Source of the DNA: Streptomyces sp. NBC_00775
GTDB lineage: Bacteria; Actinomycetota; Actinomycetes; Streptomycetales; Streptomycetaceae
Direction of reading: 5' to 3'
Length of the DNA: 64,000 nucleotides
Assembly: GCF_036347135.1 (NCBI RefSeq)
Contig: NZ_CP108938.1
Coordinates: 4,030,001 to 4,094,000, forward strand
In this document: piece by piece, positions 17,252-26,698 of the stretch
Position numbering within the stretch: the stretch's first letter is position 1
How the letters are laid out: every line of letters starts with the position of its first letter
The notes under the pieces: model-generated
What the model saw: the letters and a program-made list of their open reading frames with translations, nothing else
What the model was told of the DNA's origin: nothing
Database searches by the model: none
Position numbers and translations under genes: made by a program

Positions 17252-18904
17252 TCAGCCCAGCTTGTCCGCCAGCCCCCTGAAGTCCGCCCAGGACAACGCC
17301 GGTCGGCGCGGATCCCACAGCTTCTGCACCGTCGCGCGCAGCGGCATCCGGATCCCCGCCGCCACCTGGTCCTGGGTCTGCGCGCCCGAGAGGTCGCACC
17401 AGACGGCGAAGGTCCCGCCGAGGATCTGCCCGTCGTACTTCGCGGGGACCGCCGCCGTGCCGCGCAGGACGAGCGGGGTCCACTGCTCGTAGATGCGCTG
17501 CCCGGTCGGATAGACGAAGGTCTGCGGCTGCCCGAGGACGTAATAGAGGAACTCGTCGTTGTAGTTGATGAGCTTGCGCCCCGCGCTCAGATACTCGACC
17601 GGCGGCCGGGCCCCGATCTCCTTGCCCGTCCAGTACGCCACCTGCAGAGCGCCGTCGGCCTGGACCGTGCCCCCGCGGAAGAACCCGTCGTTCCACGCCC
17701 GCGGGGTCCGGTCGTGCCCGCGCACCACCTGGGCGCGGTCGTTGAGCCAGCCGGTCGCCAGGTCGGCGACGGTCGCGCCGGCGCCGTAGGTGTTCTTGGC
17801 CGCGGTGGCCAGCTGCGGAAACGACGCCTGCGGGTTCGCCACCGTCAGCGCCTGGTACTCGTCGCCGCCGATATGCCAGTAGGCGCCGGGAAACAGCTGC
17901 GCGTACTCGTCGAGCAGGTCGTCGATCAGGTCCGCGGCGGCGGGCTTGGAGATGTCGACGGCTCCGCGAGTGGCGACCCCCGCCACATTGCGCAGCTGGA
18001 GGTCGGGGTGCGCGGCGATGACGGCGCCCAGATGGCCGGGCGAGTCGATCTCGGGGACGACGGTGATGTGCCGGGCGGCCGCCAGAGCGATGATCCTGCG
18101 GACCTCCGCCTTGCTGAGATGCTCCTGCGACACGATCTCGGGGTGCGTGTCCGACTGGATACGGAAGCCCTGGTCGTCGGAGAAGTGCAGCCCGAGCTGG
18201 TTGAACTTCAGGTCGCCCAGCTCCCGGACCCGGTCCTCGATCCAGCCCGCCGTGAAGTGCTTGCGCGCGATGTCGAGCATGAACCCGCGCTGCGGCTTGG
18301 CGGGCCGGTCGTGCACGACGCCCTCGGACGCCGTACCGCCGCCGTGCACCTCCTGCTTGAGGGTGCGCGTGCCGTAGAAGACACCCGCGTCGTCGGGGGC
18401 GGTGATGGTGACCCGCCGGTTCTTGACGGTCAGGGTGTACGACTCCGGTCCCGCGGTCCCGTCGTCGAGGCCCAGCTCGACATCGCCGTCCCTGGCATCC
18501 GTCTGCCCCGCGTACGTCAGCTTGAGCTCTCCGGCGAGCAGCTTCCCCTCGTCGGCGAGGTCCGCGTCGTCCACGACCACGCGGGCGCCGGCCGCGGGGC
18601 GCCAGCCGGGACCCCGGGCTGGGGTGTGCTGACGTACGGAGGGAATGGTGCGCGGGGTCCGGGACAGCGGGTACACCCGGGTCGGTGAGGGAGAGGACGA
18701 GGGCGTGGCCTTGGGTGAGCCGGCGGGCGAGGTCGCCGAGGTGGCGGCCGACGGCACCCGCGCCCCCGCCGGCGCGCCGTCGCCGCCGGAGGGCCACACC
18801 GCGACGGCCACCGCGGCGGCGGCCCCCGCCACGGCCACGCCCGCCACGGTCACCACCGCCCACGGCCTCCGCCGCCCGGCCGCCCGCCGCCTTCCCGTGC
18901 TCAC
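17252..18904 (-). CDS. Beta-N-acetylhexosaminidase (GH20)
   Basis: Exported glycosidase, 550 aa, removing terminal GlcNAc/GalNAc, likely from chitin or wall fragments, by the substrate-assisted GH20 mechanism. A signal anchor (about 14-38) is followed by a Ser/Pro/Thr linker, a GH20b-like domain (about 100-200) and the (beta/alpha)8 catalytic domain opening at RGFMLDIARKHFT. The catalytic Asp-Glu pair is in HIGGDEY near residue 345. Also visible are LGLHFSDDQGFR, VPEIDSPGHLGAV and the late AVWCDLSGAQ segment. GTG 18904 is the open-frame start; the ribosome site (AGGGGCG) is weak and about ten bases away. The gene diverges from the OHCU-like gene. Confidence 0.9.
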   Translation of the reverse strand: MSTGRRRAAGRRRPWAVVTVAGVAVAGAAAAVAVAVWPSGGDGAPAGARVPSAATSATSPAGSPKATPSSSPSPTRVYPLSRTPRTIPSVRQHTPARGPGWRPAAGARVVVDDADLADEGKLLAGELKLTYAGQTDARDGDVELGLDDGTAGPESYTLTVKNRRVTITAPDDAGVFYGTRTLKQEVHGGGTASEGVVHDRPAKPQRGFMLDIARKHFTAGWIEDRVRELGDLKFNQLGLHFSDDQGFRIQSDTHPEIVSQEHLSKAEVRRIIALAAARHITVVPEIDSPGHLGAVIAAHPDLQLRNVAGVATRGAVDISKPAAADLIDDLLDEYAQLFPGAYWHIGGDEYQALTVANPQASFPQLATAAKNTYGAGATVADLATGWLNDRAQVVRGHDRTPRAWNDGFFRGGTVQADGALQVAYWTGKEIGARPPVEYLSAGRKLINYNDEFLYYVLGQPQTFVYPTGQRIYEQWTPLVLRGTAAVPAKYDGQILGGTFAVWCDLSGAQTQDQVAAGIRMPLRATVQKLWDPRRPALSWADFRGLADKLG

Positions 18905-19150
18905 CGCATCACGCCCCTATTTCGCCGTTCGAGGTCCGCTTCAAGTCGTACATGTGCCGCACAGCTGCCGCACATCCCTCGGCGAACCTAAGCCCCCGTC
19001 CCCACCTTCACCGTCCACCACACGTTCCGAAACTCTCCCGTGCGGGTGAAATTTGGGCATCCGTCGGACAGCTCCTGACACTCCTGGATAGCGTGAGCGG
19101 CACAACTCTCACTTCTTCCCCTGCCGAATCACACGTACCGAGTCCGCGAG

Positions 19151-19771
19151 ATGCTCATCCAGGCGTCACCGGATCCGGATCCCACATCCCACCGCCGAGG
19201 ACCCACGCTGCCTTCGCACCGTCTCCCACGCCTCCCCGGCCAGGTCGCCCTCCCCGAGCAGAAGAGCGCGGCGCCGTCCCCGGCCCGCCTGGAGCTGTTC
19301 AACTCCGCGCCCGCCGACGCGGTCGCGCGCACCCTCCTCACCTGCTGCCGCAGCCTGCGCTGGGCCCACCGCCTGGTCGACCACCGGCCCTACCCGGACC
19401 TGGACGCGCTGCTCGCCGCGGCCGACGAGGCGGCGTACGACCTGACCCCCGCCGATGTCGCCGAGGCGCTGGCCGGCGAGTCCCTCACGCTGCTCCCGGA
19501 CGGCGCGTACTCCGCCGCCCACACCGCACTGAGCGCCGCGCACGCCGCGTACGAAAGCCGCTTCGGACATGTGTTCGTGATCTGCCTGGACGACTTCGCC
19601 CCGGCGGAAGCCCTGGACCAGGTACTCGCCGGCATCCGAGCACGATTGACGAACGATCCGGAGGAGGAGCGGATCATCACGGCGGAGGAGCTTCGCCGCC
19701 TGGCAAGAGGCCGCCTCACCCGCCTTGTACGGCACTCTTTCGAGTCACCTGTGCTGGAGCGCCCCTTTTAG
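19151..19771 (+). CDS. OHCU-decarboxylase-like protein lacking the catalytic His motif
   Basis: Homologue of 2-oxo-4-hydroxy-4-carboxy-5-ureidoimidazoline decarboxylase (UraD), the last step from urate to allantoin, 206 aa. Shared blocks: FNSAPADAVARTLLTCCRSL, VDHRPYPDLDALLAAADEAA, AAYESRFGHVFVICLDDF, RARLTNDPEEERIITAEELR. Where active enzymes carry HPxIG (catalytic His) and a downstream SxxEQxG motif, this protein reads ALAGESLTLLPDGAYSAAH, so the catalytic residues appear to be missing. No other urate-pathway gene is nearby. It is therefore probably a non-decarboxylating relative. The first 45 residues are Pro-rich and may not be translated if a later start is used. The stop codon lies inside a hairpin repeat. 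Confidence 0.75.
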   Translation: MLIQASPDPDPTSHRRGPTLPSHRLPRLPGQVALPEQKSAAPSPARLELFNSAPADAVARTLLTCCRSLRWAHRLVDHRPYPDLDALLAAADEAAYDLTPADVAEALAGESLTLLPDGAYSAAHTALSAAHAAYESRFGHVFVICLDDFAPAEALDQVLAGIRARLTNDPEEERIITAEELRRLARGRLTRLVRHSFESPVLERPF

Positions 19772-19843
19772 GGGCGCGGGGCTGCGACATGTGCGGCTCC
19801 GCCGCGTGGGCGCGAACGGCCCCCACCGGCCCGCAGCCGACAC
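19759..19843. repeat. Dispersed Streptomyces intergenic repeat with terminator hairpin
   Basis: Starts with GCGCCCC-TTTTA-GGGGCGC (19759-19777), a perfect 7-bp hairpin, continues GGGGCTGCGACATG and ends with CCCGCAGCCGAC. From memory, this GGGGCGCGGGG ... CCCGCAGCCG pattern recurs after genes across many Streptomyces chromosomes. The stop codon of the UraD-like gene is the TAG in the hairpin loop. It probably also serves as terminator. Only one copy is seen in this window. Confidence 0.6.
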
Positions 19844-20028
19844 TCAACCGCGCCCGTAATAGCCCGAACGTGCCTGATTGATTGCCAGTTTGATCACATA
19901 GATAGGGCCGCTGTAAGCGTTCCGACAAGTCGTCGCTACGATGGCCGGGGCCGGTGGACCGTACCCGGCCGGGCCCGTCCGACACCGAAGCCGGCGCGGC
20001 CCCAATCCCCGCTCCCGGAGGGTTTTCC

Positions 20029-20409
20029 GTGCCGGCTGGAACGCTGTACCGCGGCCGGGAAGGAATGTGGTCCTGGGTGGCTCATCGAGTCACCGGCGTC
20101 CTCATCTTCTTCTTCCTGTTCGTACACGTGCTGGACACCGCTCTCGTCCGTGTCTCCCCCGAGGACTACGACAAGGTCGTGTCCACGTACAAGACGCCGA
20201 TCGTCGCGCTGCTGGAGTACGGCCTCGTCGCCGCCATCCTCTTCCACGCGCTCAACGGCCTGCGTGTCATCGCTGTCGACTTCTGGTCGAAGGGCCCGCG
20301 CTACCAGAAGCAGATGCTCTGGTCCGTCGTCAGTATCTGGGTCGTGCTGATGGTCGGGGCCCTGTACCCCGTCCTCGGTCACGCATTCCGCGAAGTCTTC
20401 GGGAGCTGA
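20029..20409 (+). CDS. sdhC: Succinate dehydrogenase cytochrome b556 subunit
   Basis: Heme-binding membrane anchor of complex II, 126 aa, three transmembrane helices. GTG 20029 is chosen because GGAGGG lies six bases upstream and the protein then begins PAGTLYRGREGMWSWVAHRV, as in other actinomycete SdhC proteins; the frame is open back to 19954 without a ribosome site. Conserved features: S/HRxTG in the first helix (WVAHRVTGVLIFFFLFVHVL) and HALNGLRVIAVDF with the likely heme-ligand His. First gene of sdhCDAB. The 5' gap from 19844 is AT-richer and should hold the promoter, but I cannot fix its boxes. Confidence 0.93.
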   Translation: MPAGTLYRGREGMWSWVAHRVTGVLIFFFLFVHVLDTALVRVSPEDYDKVVSTYKTPIVALLEYGLVAAILFHALNGLRVIAVDFWSKGPRYQKQMLWSVVSIWVVLMVGALYPVLGHAFREVFGS

Positions 20410-20414
20410 CGCAG

Positions 20415-20906
20415 ATGTCCACCACTGAAACCGCCGCTTCCGGTATCGGACCGATCGAGGGCGCGGGCGAGTTCTCGTCGTACAGCGTCGACAACCCGGC
20501 CCCCCTCATCGAGGCCCCGCGCAAGCGCACCAAGAAGACCCCGAAGTCGACCCGCGGCAACTTCGAGATGTACGGCTGGCTCTTCATGCGCCTGTCCGGC
20601 ATCGTCCTGGTCGTCCTGGTCATCGGCCACCTGCTCATCCAGCTCGTCCTCGACGGCGGCGTCTCCAAGATCGGCTTCGCCTTCGTGGCCGGCCGCTGGG
20701 CGTCCCCCTGGTGGCAGGCCTGGGACCTCGCGATGCTGTGGCTCGCCATGCTGCACGGCGCCAACGGCCTGCGTACGGTCATCAACGACTACGCGGAGCG
20801 CGCGAACACGCGCCTGTGGCTGAAGGGCCTGCTGTACACCGCCACGGTGTTCACGATTCTGCTGGGCACGCTGGTGATCTTCACCTTCGACCCGAACATC
20901 CGCTAG
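20415..20906 (+). CDS. sdhD: Succinate dehydrogenase hydrophobic membrane anchor subunit
   Basis: Second membrane anchor of succinate dehydrogenase, 163 aa. A hydrophilic Lys/Thr-rich N-terminus ([20 protein letters not shown]) precedes three membrane helices ([59 protein letters not shown]). RLSG in helix one and HGANGLR in helix two match SdhC/D quinone-heme site residues. It starts five bases after sdhC stops, with GGGAGC upstream overlapping the sdhC end, so translation is coupled. Confidence 0.93.
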   Translation: MSTTETAASGIGPIEGAGEFSSYSVDNPAPLIEAPRKRTKKTPKSTRGNFEMYGWLFMRLSGIVLVVLVIGHLLIQLVLDGGVSKIGFAFVAGRWASPWWQAWDLAMLWLAMLHGANGLRTVINDYAERANTRLWLKGLLYTATVFTILLGTLVIFTFDPNIR

Positions 20907-20929
20907 GCACGGGGCTGAGGCAACCACTC

Positions 20930-22684
20930 ATGAAGATCCACAAGTACGACACCGTCATCGTCGGCGCCGGCGGCGCCGGCATGCGCGCCGCCATCGAGGC
21001 GACGAAGCGCAGCCGCACCGCCGTGCTGACGAAGCTCTACCCCACCCGCTCCCACACGGGCGCCGCGCAGGGCGGCATGGCCGCCGCGCTGGCCAACGTG
21101 GAGGAGGACAACTGGGAGTGGCACACCTTCGACACCGTCAAGGGCGGTGACTACCTGGTCGACCAGGACGCCGCCGAGATCCTGGCGAAGGAGGCCATCG
21201 ACTCGGTCCTCGACCTGGAGAAGATGGGCCTGCCCTTCAACCGGACGCCCGACGGGACGATCGACCAGCGCCGGTTCGGCGGTCACTCTCGCAACCACGG
21301 CGAGGCCCCGGTCCGCCGGTCCTGCTACGCCGCGGACCGCACCGGCCACATGATCCTCCAGACGCTGTACCAGAACTGCGTCAAGGAGGGTGTGGAGTTC
21401 TACAACGAGTTCTACGTCCTCGACCAGCTCATCACCGAGGTCGACGGCGTCAAGAAGTCGGCGGGCGTCGTCGCGTACGAGCTCGCGACCGGCGAGATCC
21501 ACGTCTTCCAGGCGAAGGCCGTGATCTACGCGTCCGGCGGCACCGGCAAGTTCTTCAAGGTGACGTCCAACGCGCACACGCTGACGGGTGACGGCCAGGC
21601 GGCGGTCTACCGTCGCGGGCTGCCGCTGGAGGACATGGAGTTCTTCCAGTTCCACCCGACCGGCATCTGGCGCATGGGCATCCTGCTGACGGAGGGCGCC
21701 CGCGGTGAGGGCGGCATCCTCCGCAACAAGGACGGCGAGCGCTTCATGGAGAAGTACGCGCCGGTCATGAAGGACCTCGCGTCCCGTGACGTCGTGTCCC
21801 GCTCCATCTACACGGAGATCCGTGAGGGCCGCGGCTGCGGTCCCGAGGGCGACCACGTCTACCTCGACCTCACGCACCTCCCGCCGGAGCAGCTGGACGC
21901 CAAGCTCCCGGACATCACGGAGTTCGCGCGCACCTACCTCGGCATCGAGCCCTACACGGACCCGATCCCGATCCAGCCCACCGCGCACTACGCGATGGGC
22001 GGCATCCCGACGAACGTCCAGGGTGAGGTGCTGTCGGACAACACGACGGTGGTCCCCGGCCTGTACGCCGCCGGTGAGGTCGCCTGTGTGTCGGTCCACG
22101 GCGCCAACCGCCTGGGAACGAACTCCCTCCTGGACATCAACGTCTTCGGACGTCGTGCGGGCATCGCGGCCGCCGAGTACTCGGCGAAGACCGACTACGT
22201 CGAGCTGCCCGAGGACCCGGCGTCGCAGGTCGTCTCGCAGGTCGAGCACCTGCGCAACTCCACCGGCACCGAGCGGGTCGCTGCGATCCGCCTGGAGCTG
22301 CAGGAGTGCATGGACGCCAACGTGATGGTGTTCCGCACCGAGCAGACGATCAAGACGGCGGTCGAGAAGATCGCGGAGCTGCGCGAGCGCTACCGGAACG
22401 TCTCGGTCCAGGACAAGGGCAAGCGGTTCAACACCGACCTCCTTGAGGCCATCGAGCTGGGCAACCTGCTCGACCTGGCCGAGGTCATGGCGGTGTCGGC
22501 CCTGGCTCGCAAGGAGTCCCGCGGCGGTCACTACCGCGAGGACTACCCGAGCCGCGACGACGTCAACTTCATGCGCCACACCATGGCGTACCGCGAGGTC
22601 GGCGACGACGGCACCGAGTCCATCCGTCTCGACTACAAGCCGGTCGTCCAGACCCGCTACCAGCCGATGGAGCGTAAGTACTGA
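20930..22684 (+). CDS. sdhA: Succinate dehydrogenase flavoprotein subunit
   Basis: Catalytic FAD subunit of complex II, 584 aa, oxidising succinate to fumarate in the TCA cycle. An N-terminal dinucleotide fold ([20 protein letters not shown]) is followed by the FAD-histidine motif [16 protein letters not shown], the substrate region [11 protein letters not shown], and catalytic Arg/His in [20 protein letters not shown]-terminal helical domain ends in the Tyr-rich tail PMERKY. Length is normal. It follows sdhD by 23 bases and its TGA overlaps the sdhB ATG by one base (TGATG). Confidence 0.97.
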   Translation: MKIHKYDTVIVGAGGAGMRAAIEATKRSRTAVLTKLYPTRSHTGAAQGGMAAALANVEEDNWEWHTFDTVKGGDYLVDQDAAEILAKEAIDSVLDLEKMGLPFNRTPDGTIDQRRFGGHSRNHGEAPVRRSCYAADRTGHMILQTLYQNCVKEGVEFYNEFYVLDQLITEVDGVKKSAGVVAYELATGEIHVFQAKAVIYASGGTGKFFKVTSNAHTLTGDGQAAVYRRGLPLEDMEFFQFHPTGIWRMGILLTEGARGEGGILRNKDGERFMEKYAPVMKDLASRDVVSRSIYTEIREGRGCGPEGDHVYLDLTHLPPEQLDAKLPDITEFARTYLGIEPYTDPIPIQPTAHYAMGGIPTNVQGEVLSDNTTVVPGLYAAGEVACVSVHGANRLGTNSLLDINVFGRRAGIAAAEYSAKTDYVELPEDPASQVVSQVEHLRNSTGTERVAAIRLELQECMDANVMVFRTEQTIKTAVEKIAELRERYRNVSVQDKGKRFNTDLLEAIELGNLLDLAEVMAVSALARKESRGGHYREDYPSRDDVNFMRHTMAYREVGDDGTESIRLDYKPVVQTRYQPMERKY

Positions 22685-23457
22685 TGGCTACCCCGACTCT
22701 GGACAAGGAAGACGCGAAGCCCGAGGCGGGCTTCGCCGACTCCCCGTACATCACGGTCACCTTCCGCATCCGCCGCTTCAACTCCGAAGTCTCGGCGGAG
22801 GCGGCCTGGGAAGACTTCCAGCTGGAGATCGACCCCAAGGAGCGTGTCCTCGACGCCCTCCACAAGATCAAGTGGGACCAGGACGGCACTCTGACGTTCC
22901 GTCGCTCCTGCGCGCACGGCATCTGCGGCTCGGACGCCATGCGGATCAACGGCAAGAACCGCCTTGCCTGCAAGACGCTGATCAAGGACCTCAACCCTGA
23001 GAAGCCGATCACGGTCGAGGCCATCAAGGGCCTGACGGTCCTGAAGGACCTCGTGGTCGACATGGACCCGTTCTTCCAGGCGTACCGCGACGTCATGCCC
23101 TTCCTCATCACGAAGGACACGAACGAGCCGACGCGCGAGCGTCTCCAGACGGCCGAGGACCGCGAGCGCTTCGACGACACCACGAAGTGCATCCTCTGCG
23201 CGGCGTGCACGTCCTCGTGCCCGGTCTTCTGGAACGACGGCCAGTACTTCGGTCCTGCCGCCATCGTCAACGCCCACCGCTTCATCTTCGACAGCCGTGA
23301 CGAAGCCGGTGAGCAGCGCCTGGAGATCCTGAACGACAAGGACGGCGTGTGGCGCTGCCGCACCACGTTCAACTGCACGGACGCCTGCCCGCGCGGTATC
23401 GAGGTCACCAAGGCGATCCAGGAAGTGAAGAGGGCGCTGATCACTCGGCGGTTCTGA
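22684..23457 (+). CDS. sdhB: Succinate dehydrogenase iron-sulfur subunit
   Basis: Electron-transfer subunit of complex II, 257 aa, carrying three Fe-S clusters from FAD to quinone. The [2Fe-2S] ligands are in RRSCAHGICGSDAM and the ACKTL segment; [4Fe-4S] and [3Fe-4S] ligands are in CILCAACTSSCPVFW and CTDACPRGIEVTKAI. The start overlaps the sdhA stop by one base, so the subunits are coupled. It closes the operon and is followed by a strong terminator. Confidence 0.97.
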   Translation: MATPTLDKEDAKPEAGFADSPYITVTFRIRRFNSEVSAEAAWEDFQLEIDPKERVLDALHKIKWDQDGTLTFRRSCAHGICGSDAMRINGKNRLACKTLIKDLNPEKPITVEAIKGLTVLKDLVVDMDPFFQAYRDVMPFLITKDTNEPTRERLQTAEDRERFDDTTKCILCAACTSSCPVFWNDGQYFGPAAIVNAHRFIFDSRDEAGEQRLEILNDKDGVWRCRTTFNCTDACPRGIEVTKAIQEVKRALITRRF

Positions 23458-23478
23458 TCTTCTTGGCTGTACGTCGCT

Positions 23479-23512
23479 GTGGGCCCCGTTTCCCCTTGGG
23501 AGCGGGGCCCAC
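23479..23512 (+). terminator. sdhCDAB terminator
   Basis: Perfect 10-bp stem GTGGGCCCCG / CGGGGCCCAC with a 14-base loop that can pair further internally, 21 bases after the sdhB stop. Confidence 0.85.
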
Positions 23513-23614
23513 TCGCGTACCGGGCCACGATCGGGTGACGCGGATCGATCACGACTCCTGGGGGATGTCCGGCCGACGATGATGCTCTCGACAACAGCCC
23601 AGAGGAGGCACGTG

Positions 23615-24226
23615 ATGTCCGCAGCATCCGCGGAACGGCCCCACGGCGACCGTCCGCTGATCGCCGAGGCGAACCGTCTCATGGACCGCAACCCGGGCTA
23701 CCGCTTCGAGATCATCGGAGGCCAGATCCTCGCGTCCCCGCCCCGGGACGCTCCCCACTCCCGCGCGCTGACCCGGCTCATGCGCCCCTTCAACACAGCC
23801 GGCGTCGACGGAGACGAGGCGGAGGTGCTCCAGGGCATCGGCTTGTGGCTGCCCAGCGGCACCGAGGATTACGCCATCCCCGACCTCGTAGTCGTCGACA
23901 CCGACGCTGAAGAGCATTACGTCGAGAACAACTGCTACGAGCCGGCTCCCTTCCGCCTCGTCCTTGAGGTCACCTCCAACAACTGGAAAGCCGACCTGCA
24001 AACCAAGGTCACCGCGTACGCCAACGCCAAGATCCCGATCTACGTGATCGTCGACCGCAAGCATCAGCGCCTCCACGTCCTCACCGAGCCGACGCGGGAC
24101 GAGTACGCCACCCACCGCATCCACGCCCCCGGCGAGGTCGTCACTCTCCCCGACTCCCTCGGCGCCAAGGTCACCCTCGACGTAGCCGAGATCCTCGAAG
24201 CAGGTCGCCCGAAGCAGACCTCCTGA
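23615..24226 (+). CDS. Uma2-family (DUF820) restriction-endonuclease-fold protein
   Basis: PD-(D/E)xK-fold protein of the Uma2 family, 203 aa, abundant in Streptomyces and cyanobacteria with no agreed role. Core motifs: IPDLVVVD (metal Asp), LVLEVTSNNWKADLQTKVTA (Glu and Lys of the catalytic core), IPIYVIVDRKHQRLHVL. ATG 23615 follows GAGGAGG at six bases. Its stop is immediately followed by the stop of the convergent DUF4132 gene with no spare base. A second Uma2 gene lies at 31880-32509. Confidence 0.85.
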   Translation: MSAASAERPHGDRPLIAEANRLMDRNPGYRFEIIGGQILASPPRDAPHSRALTRLMRPFNTAGVDGDEAEVLQGIGLWLPSGTEDYAIPDLVVVDTDAEEHYVENNCYEPAPFRLVLEVTSNNWKADLQTKVTAYANAKIPIYVIVDRKHQRLHVLTEPTRDEYATHRIHAPGEVVTLPDSLGAKVTLDVAEILEAGRPKQTS

Positions 24227-26698
24227 TCACAGCTGACTCAGAATCGTCGGGTCCGTGATCTTCGTGTCGGCCGCCAGCATCATCGCCTTGCTCAGGATCA
24301 CAGCCAGCATTCGATCCCCCTCGAACGGCAGATAACCGGCCCCCGGCACGCCGCCGCTCGCCTTCGGCACGATGCACAGGTACTGGTCGTTCGGGCTCAT
24401 CAGGATGTTGCCCGAGCCGAGGTGGATCTTGTACGTGTGACGCTCGCCCTTGACGTGCAGGAAGCGTCCTTCGAGCGTGCAGCGGTCGGCTATCGCAAGC
24501 CGGGGTATCAGGCGGTCGAGGAGCACGCGCCGCGTCTCGGCGCTCTGATTCAGCTCGCCGAAGCCGTACGACGTCCAGTACTCCCGGAAGCGGCCGCCGG
24601 GGCCGCCGTCCTGCCAGGTCGGGTCGTTTCCGACGCTTGCGACTCCGACGAACAGGTCGACGTCACGCAGGACTTCGGAGAGGGCGAGGGGCGGGATCTC
24701 GGTGAGGGGCAGGGGCTCGACCGGGTCCTCCCCGTTCCGCAGCCACATGCTGTACTCGCCGCCGTAGCAGTGCGCCGAGTTCTCCGGAGCGTCGATGGGA
24801 TAGAACCGCACCTGGTCGGTGCGCAGCCGCAGATAGCTGCCGGACTCGGTGGTGTCCTCGCCGTAGTGCTCGCCGTCGCCCTCGATCCAGTACTCGGCGC
24901 GCAGGCCCCACTGGGGCAGCTCGCGGGTGGCCGGCGGCGCCGAGTCGTCGACGCACAGCCGGAGCTTGTTGCGCCAGCCCCTGACTGCGGCGAGGGAGTG
25001 GAACTGGTGCTGGCGCAGGATGTGCGCCGCGAACCGGTTGGAGTAACTGCCCGTCGTACGCTCGGCGTCGGTGAGCAGGTACACCTCGCGGTGGGCCTGC
25101 TTGAACGGCTGGGTGACGGCGTGCCGCTCCAGCCAGTCGCGCCAGGCGACGACCTCGGCGGGTTCGCGGCCGACGGGGTGCCAGAGCTCCACTTCTGCCC
25201 CGGAGTTCACCGGGTCGTCCGTGAGGGTGCGCAGCTCGCCGTCGGCGAACCCCACGGGCGTACCGTCGACGGTCCACAGGAGGCGGCGGGCGAGCGTGCC
25301 GACCAGCGGATGGTCCAGGTAACGCTCGCGCCAGGTGTCGTACGCCCAGGTCCGCCGCGCGAGGAACTGCCGGTCGAGCCGCTCGCTCTGCGCCGACAGC
25401 ATCTTGTCGATGTCCTTGACCGCGGCCTTGAGCTCCTTGAGCTCGTCGGGGTGGTCGCGCTTCACGGCGACGGGGACGCTCTTGACGGCCTTCCCGGCGA
25501 CGTTGCGCCAGCTGAGCACCACTCTGGGGCCCTGCACCTCGACCAGGGCGGTGATCTCCCCGAATCGGTGCTCGGCCCGGCCGACCTCGGTGAGGCCGTA
25601 GGCGGGGACGGCTAGTTCCTCGATCTCCTCGCGGCTCAGCCCGAGGGCGGTGGCCCGCGCCTCCAGGGCGCCGTCGAGCAGCTTCGCGGTGTTCTTGTAC
25701 GTCACCCGGGTGGCCAGCCGCGCCAGTTCGGCGAGGGCGGACTCGCTGTCGATGCGTGAGAGCGCGATGACCCCGGCGTTGGCGACCTTGGGGTTGCGAG
25801 GGCCGAGTCCCGCGACCTTCTTGAGGGAGGTCTCGACGAGCACGCCGAGCGCTCGGGCGGTATCGGGATGCGGCGGGAGCAGGGAGACCAGCCAGGCAAG
25901 ACCGCGCAGGGCGTTGGCGTTGTAGGGGTCGTAGGCGTTGTTGATGTCCGGCTCGTACGTCTGGCGGTCCAACGGGAACGTCCGGGGGCGGCCGACGAGG
26001 GCGAGCCAGGGCAGCACGGTCGCGCGGACACGGTCGGCGCCGAGGGTGTCGACGAGGGCGAGGGCCTGCTTGTCCCACTTGGCGGTGGGCTTGGAGGCGG
26101 TGGCCGTGGTGGCGTGGCCGAGCAGGGCGTGCCACGGGTCGTCCGGTCCGGTGATCTGCTCCATGGCGTGCTCGGCCCACTCCTCGCCGACGTTGAGAAC
26201 GGGATCGGTGAGCTGCTTTGCCAGGGCGGGGAGGGTGTCGGAGCGGTAGGCGTCCATGGCGGAGCGCCGGAAGACGGCCACGACCGCCGGGGCGAGGGGG
26301 CGGCCGGCGGCCAGCTCGGCCTCCGCCAGGACATCGAGCCGCGCCGCGTACCAGAAGGAGTGCTGACGGCCGAGGGCGTCGAGTTCCTTAAGCCGCTCCA
26401 CGGACAGCACGTCGTCGGGAAGATCGCGGGAAATGATGCCGAGCAGCGTCAGCACGTTGCGCCGAGCCTCGGACTTCTCGCCGACCGAGTGGAACCGTTC
26501 GGCCAGGGCGCCGCCGAGGCGCATGCGCTCCTCCACGGACAGGCCCCGCAGGATGTCGAGGATCTCGGTCCAACCACCGCCCCAGTAGCCCTTGTTGGAT
26601 ACGGCAGCCTTCAGAGCCTCGTCGGCGACCATCCCCATGTTGCCCACGTCGACCTGGTTCCGGATCTTCTGCGTGTGCGAGCGAGCGATCGATATCAT
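24227..26698 (-). CDS. DUF4132-domain protein
   Basis: Large cytoplasmic protein, 823 aa. The N-terminal two thirds is helical and HEAT-like (ALGVLVETSLKKVAGLGPRN, LARLATRVTYKNTAKLLDGA). The C-terminal part has the DUF4132/MolR-type signature YLLTDAERTTGSYSNRFAAH, then QFHSLAAVRGWRNKLRLC and a final GSGNILMSPNDQYLCIVPKA segment. Function is unknown; MolR of E. coli is the best-known relative. ATG 26698 overlaps the stop of the upstream 130-aa gene (ATGA), indicating a two-gene translationally coupled unit. The dense hydrophilic composition and lack of signal put it in the cytoplasm. Confidence 0.8.
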   Translation of the reverse strand: MISIARSHTQKIRNQVDVGNMGMVADEALKAAVSNKGYWGGGWTEILDILRGLSVEERMRLGGALAERFHSVGEKSEARRNVLTLLGIISRDLPDDVLSVERLKELDALGRQHSFWYAARLDVLAEAELAAGRPLAPAVVAVFRRSAMDAYRSDTLPALAKQLTDPVLNVGEEWAEHAMEQITGPDDPWHALLGHATTATASKPTAKWDKQALALVDTLGADRVRATVLPWLALVGRPRTFPLDRQTYEPDINNAYDPYNANALRGLAWLVSLLPPHPDTARALGVLVETSLKKVAGLGPRNPKVANAGVIALSRIDSESALAELARLATRVTYKNTAKLLDGALEARATALGLSREEIEELAVPAYGLTEVGRAEHRFGEITALVEVQGPRVVLSWRNVAGKAVKSVPVAVKRDHPDELKELKAAVKDIDKMLSAQSERLDRQFLARRTWAYDTWRERYLDHPLVGTLARRLLWTVDGTPVGFADGELRTLTDDPVNSGAEVELWHPVGREPAEVVAWRDWLERHAVTQPFKQAHREVYLLTDAERTTGSYSNRFAAHILRQHQFHSLAAVRGWRNKLRLCVDDSAPPATRELPQWGLRAEYWIEGDGEHYGEDTTESGSYLRLRTDQVRFYPIDAPENSAHCYGGEYSMWLRNGEDPVEPLPLTEIPPLALSEVLRDVDLFVGVASVGNDPTWQDGGPGGRFREYWTSYGFGELNQSAETRRVLLDRLIPRLAIADRCTLEGRFLHVKGERHTYKIHLGSGNILMSPNDQYLCIVPKASGGVPGAGYLPFEGDRMLAVILSKAMMLAADTKITDPTILSQL

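Noticed and set aside
20903..22579. 558-codon open frame antisense to sdhA
   Set aside because: It mirrors sdhA third-position GC bias, gives low-complexity Asp/Val/Arg translation, and lacks a ribosome site and family motifs.
23459..23614. Possible small gene between sdhB and the Uma2 gene
   Set aside because: Open frames cross the terminator hairpin and have no ribosome site or typical codon bias.
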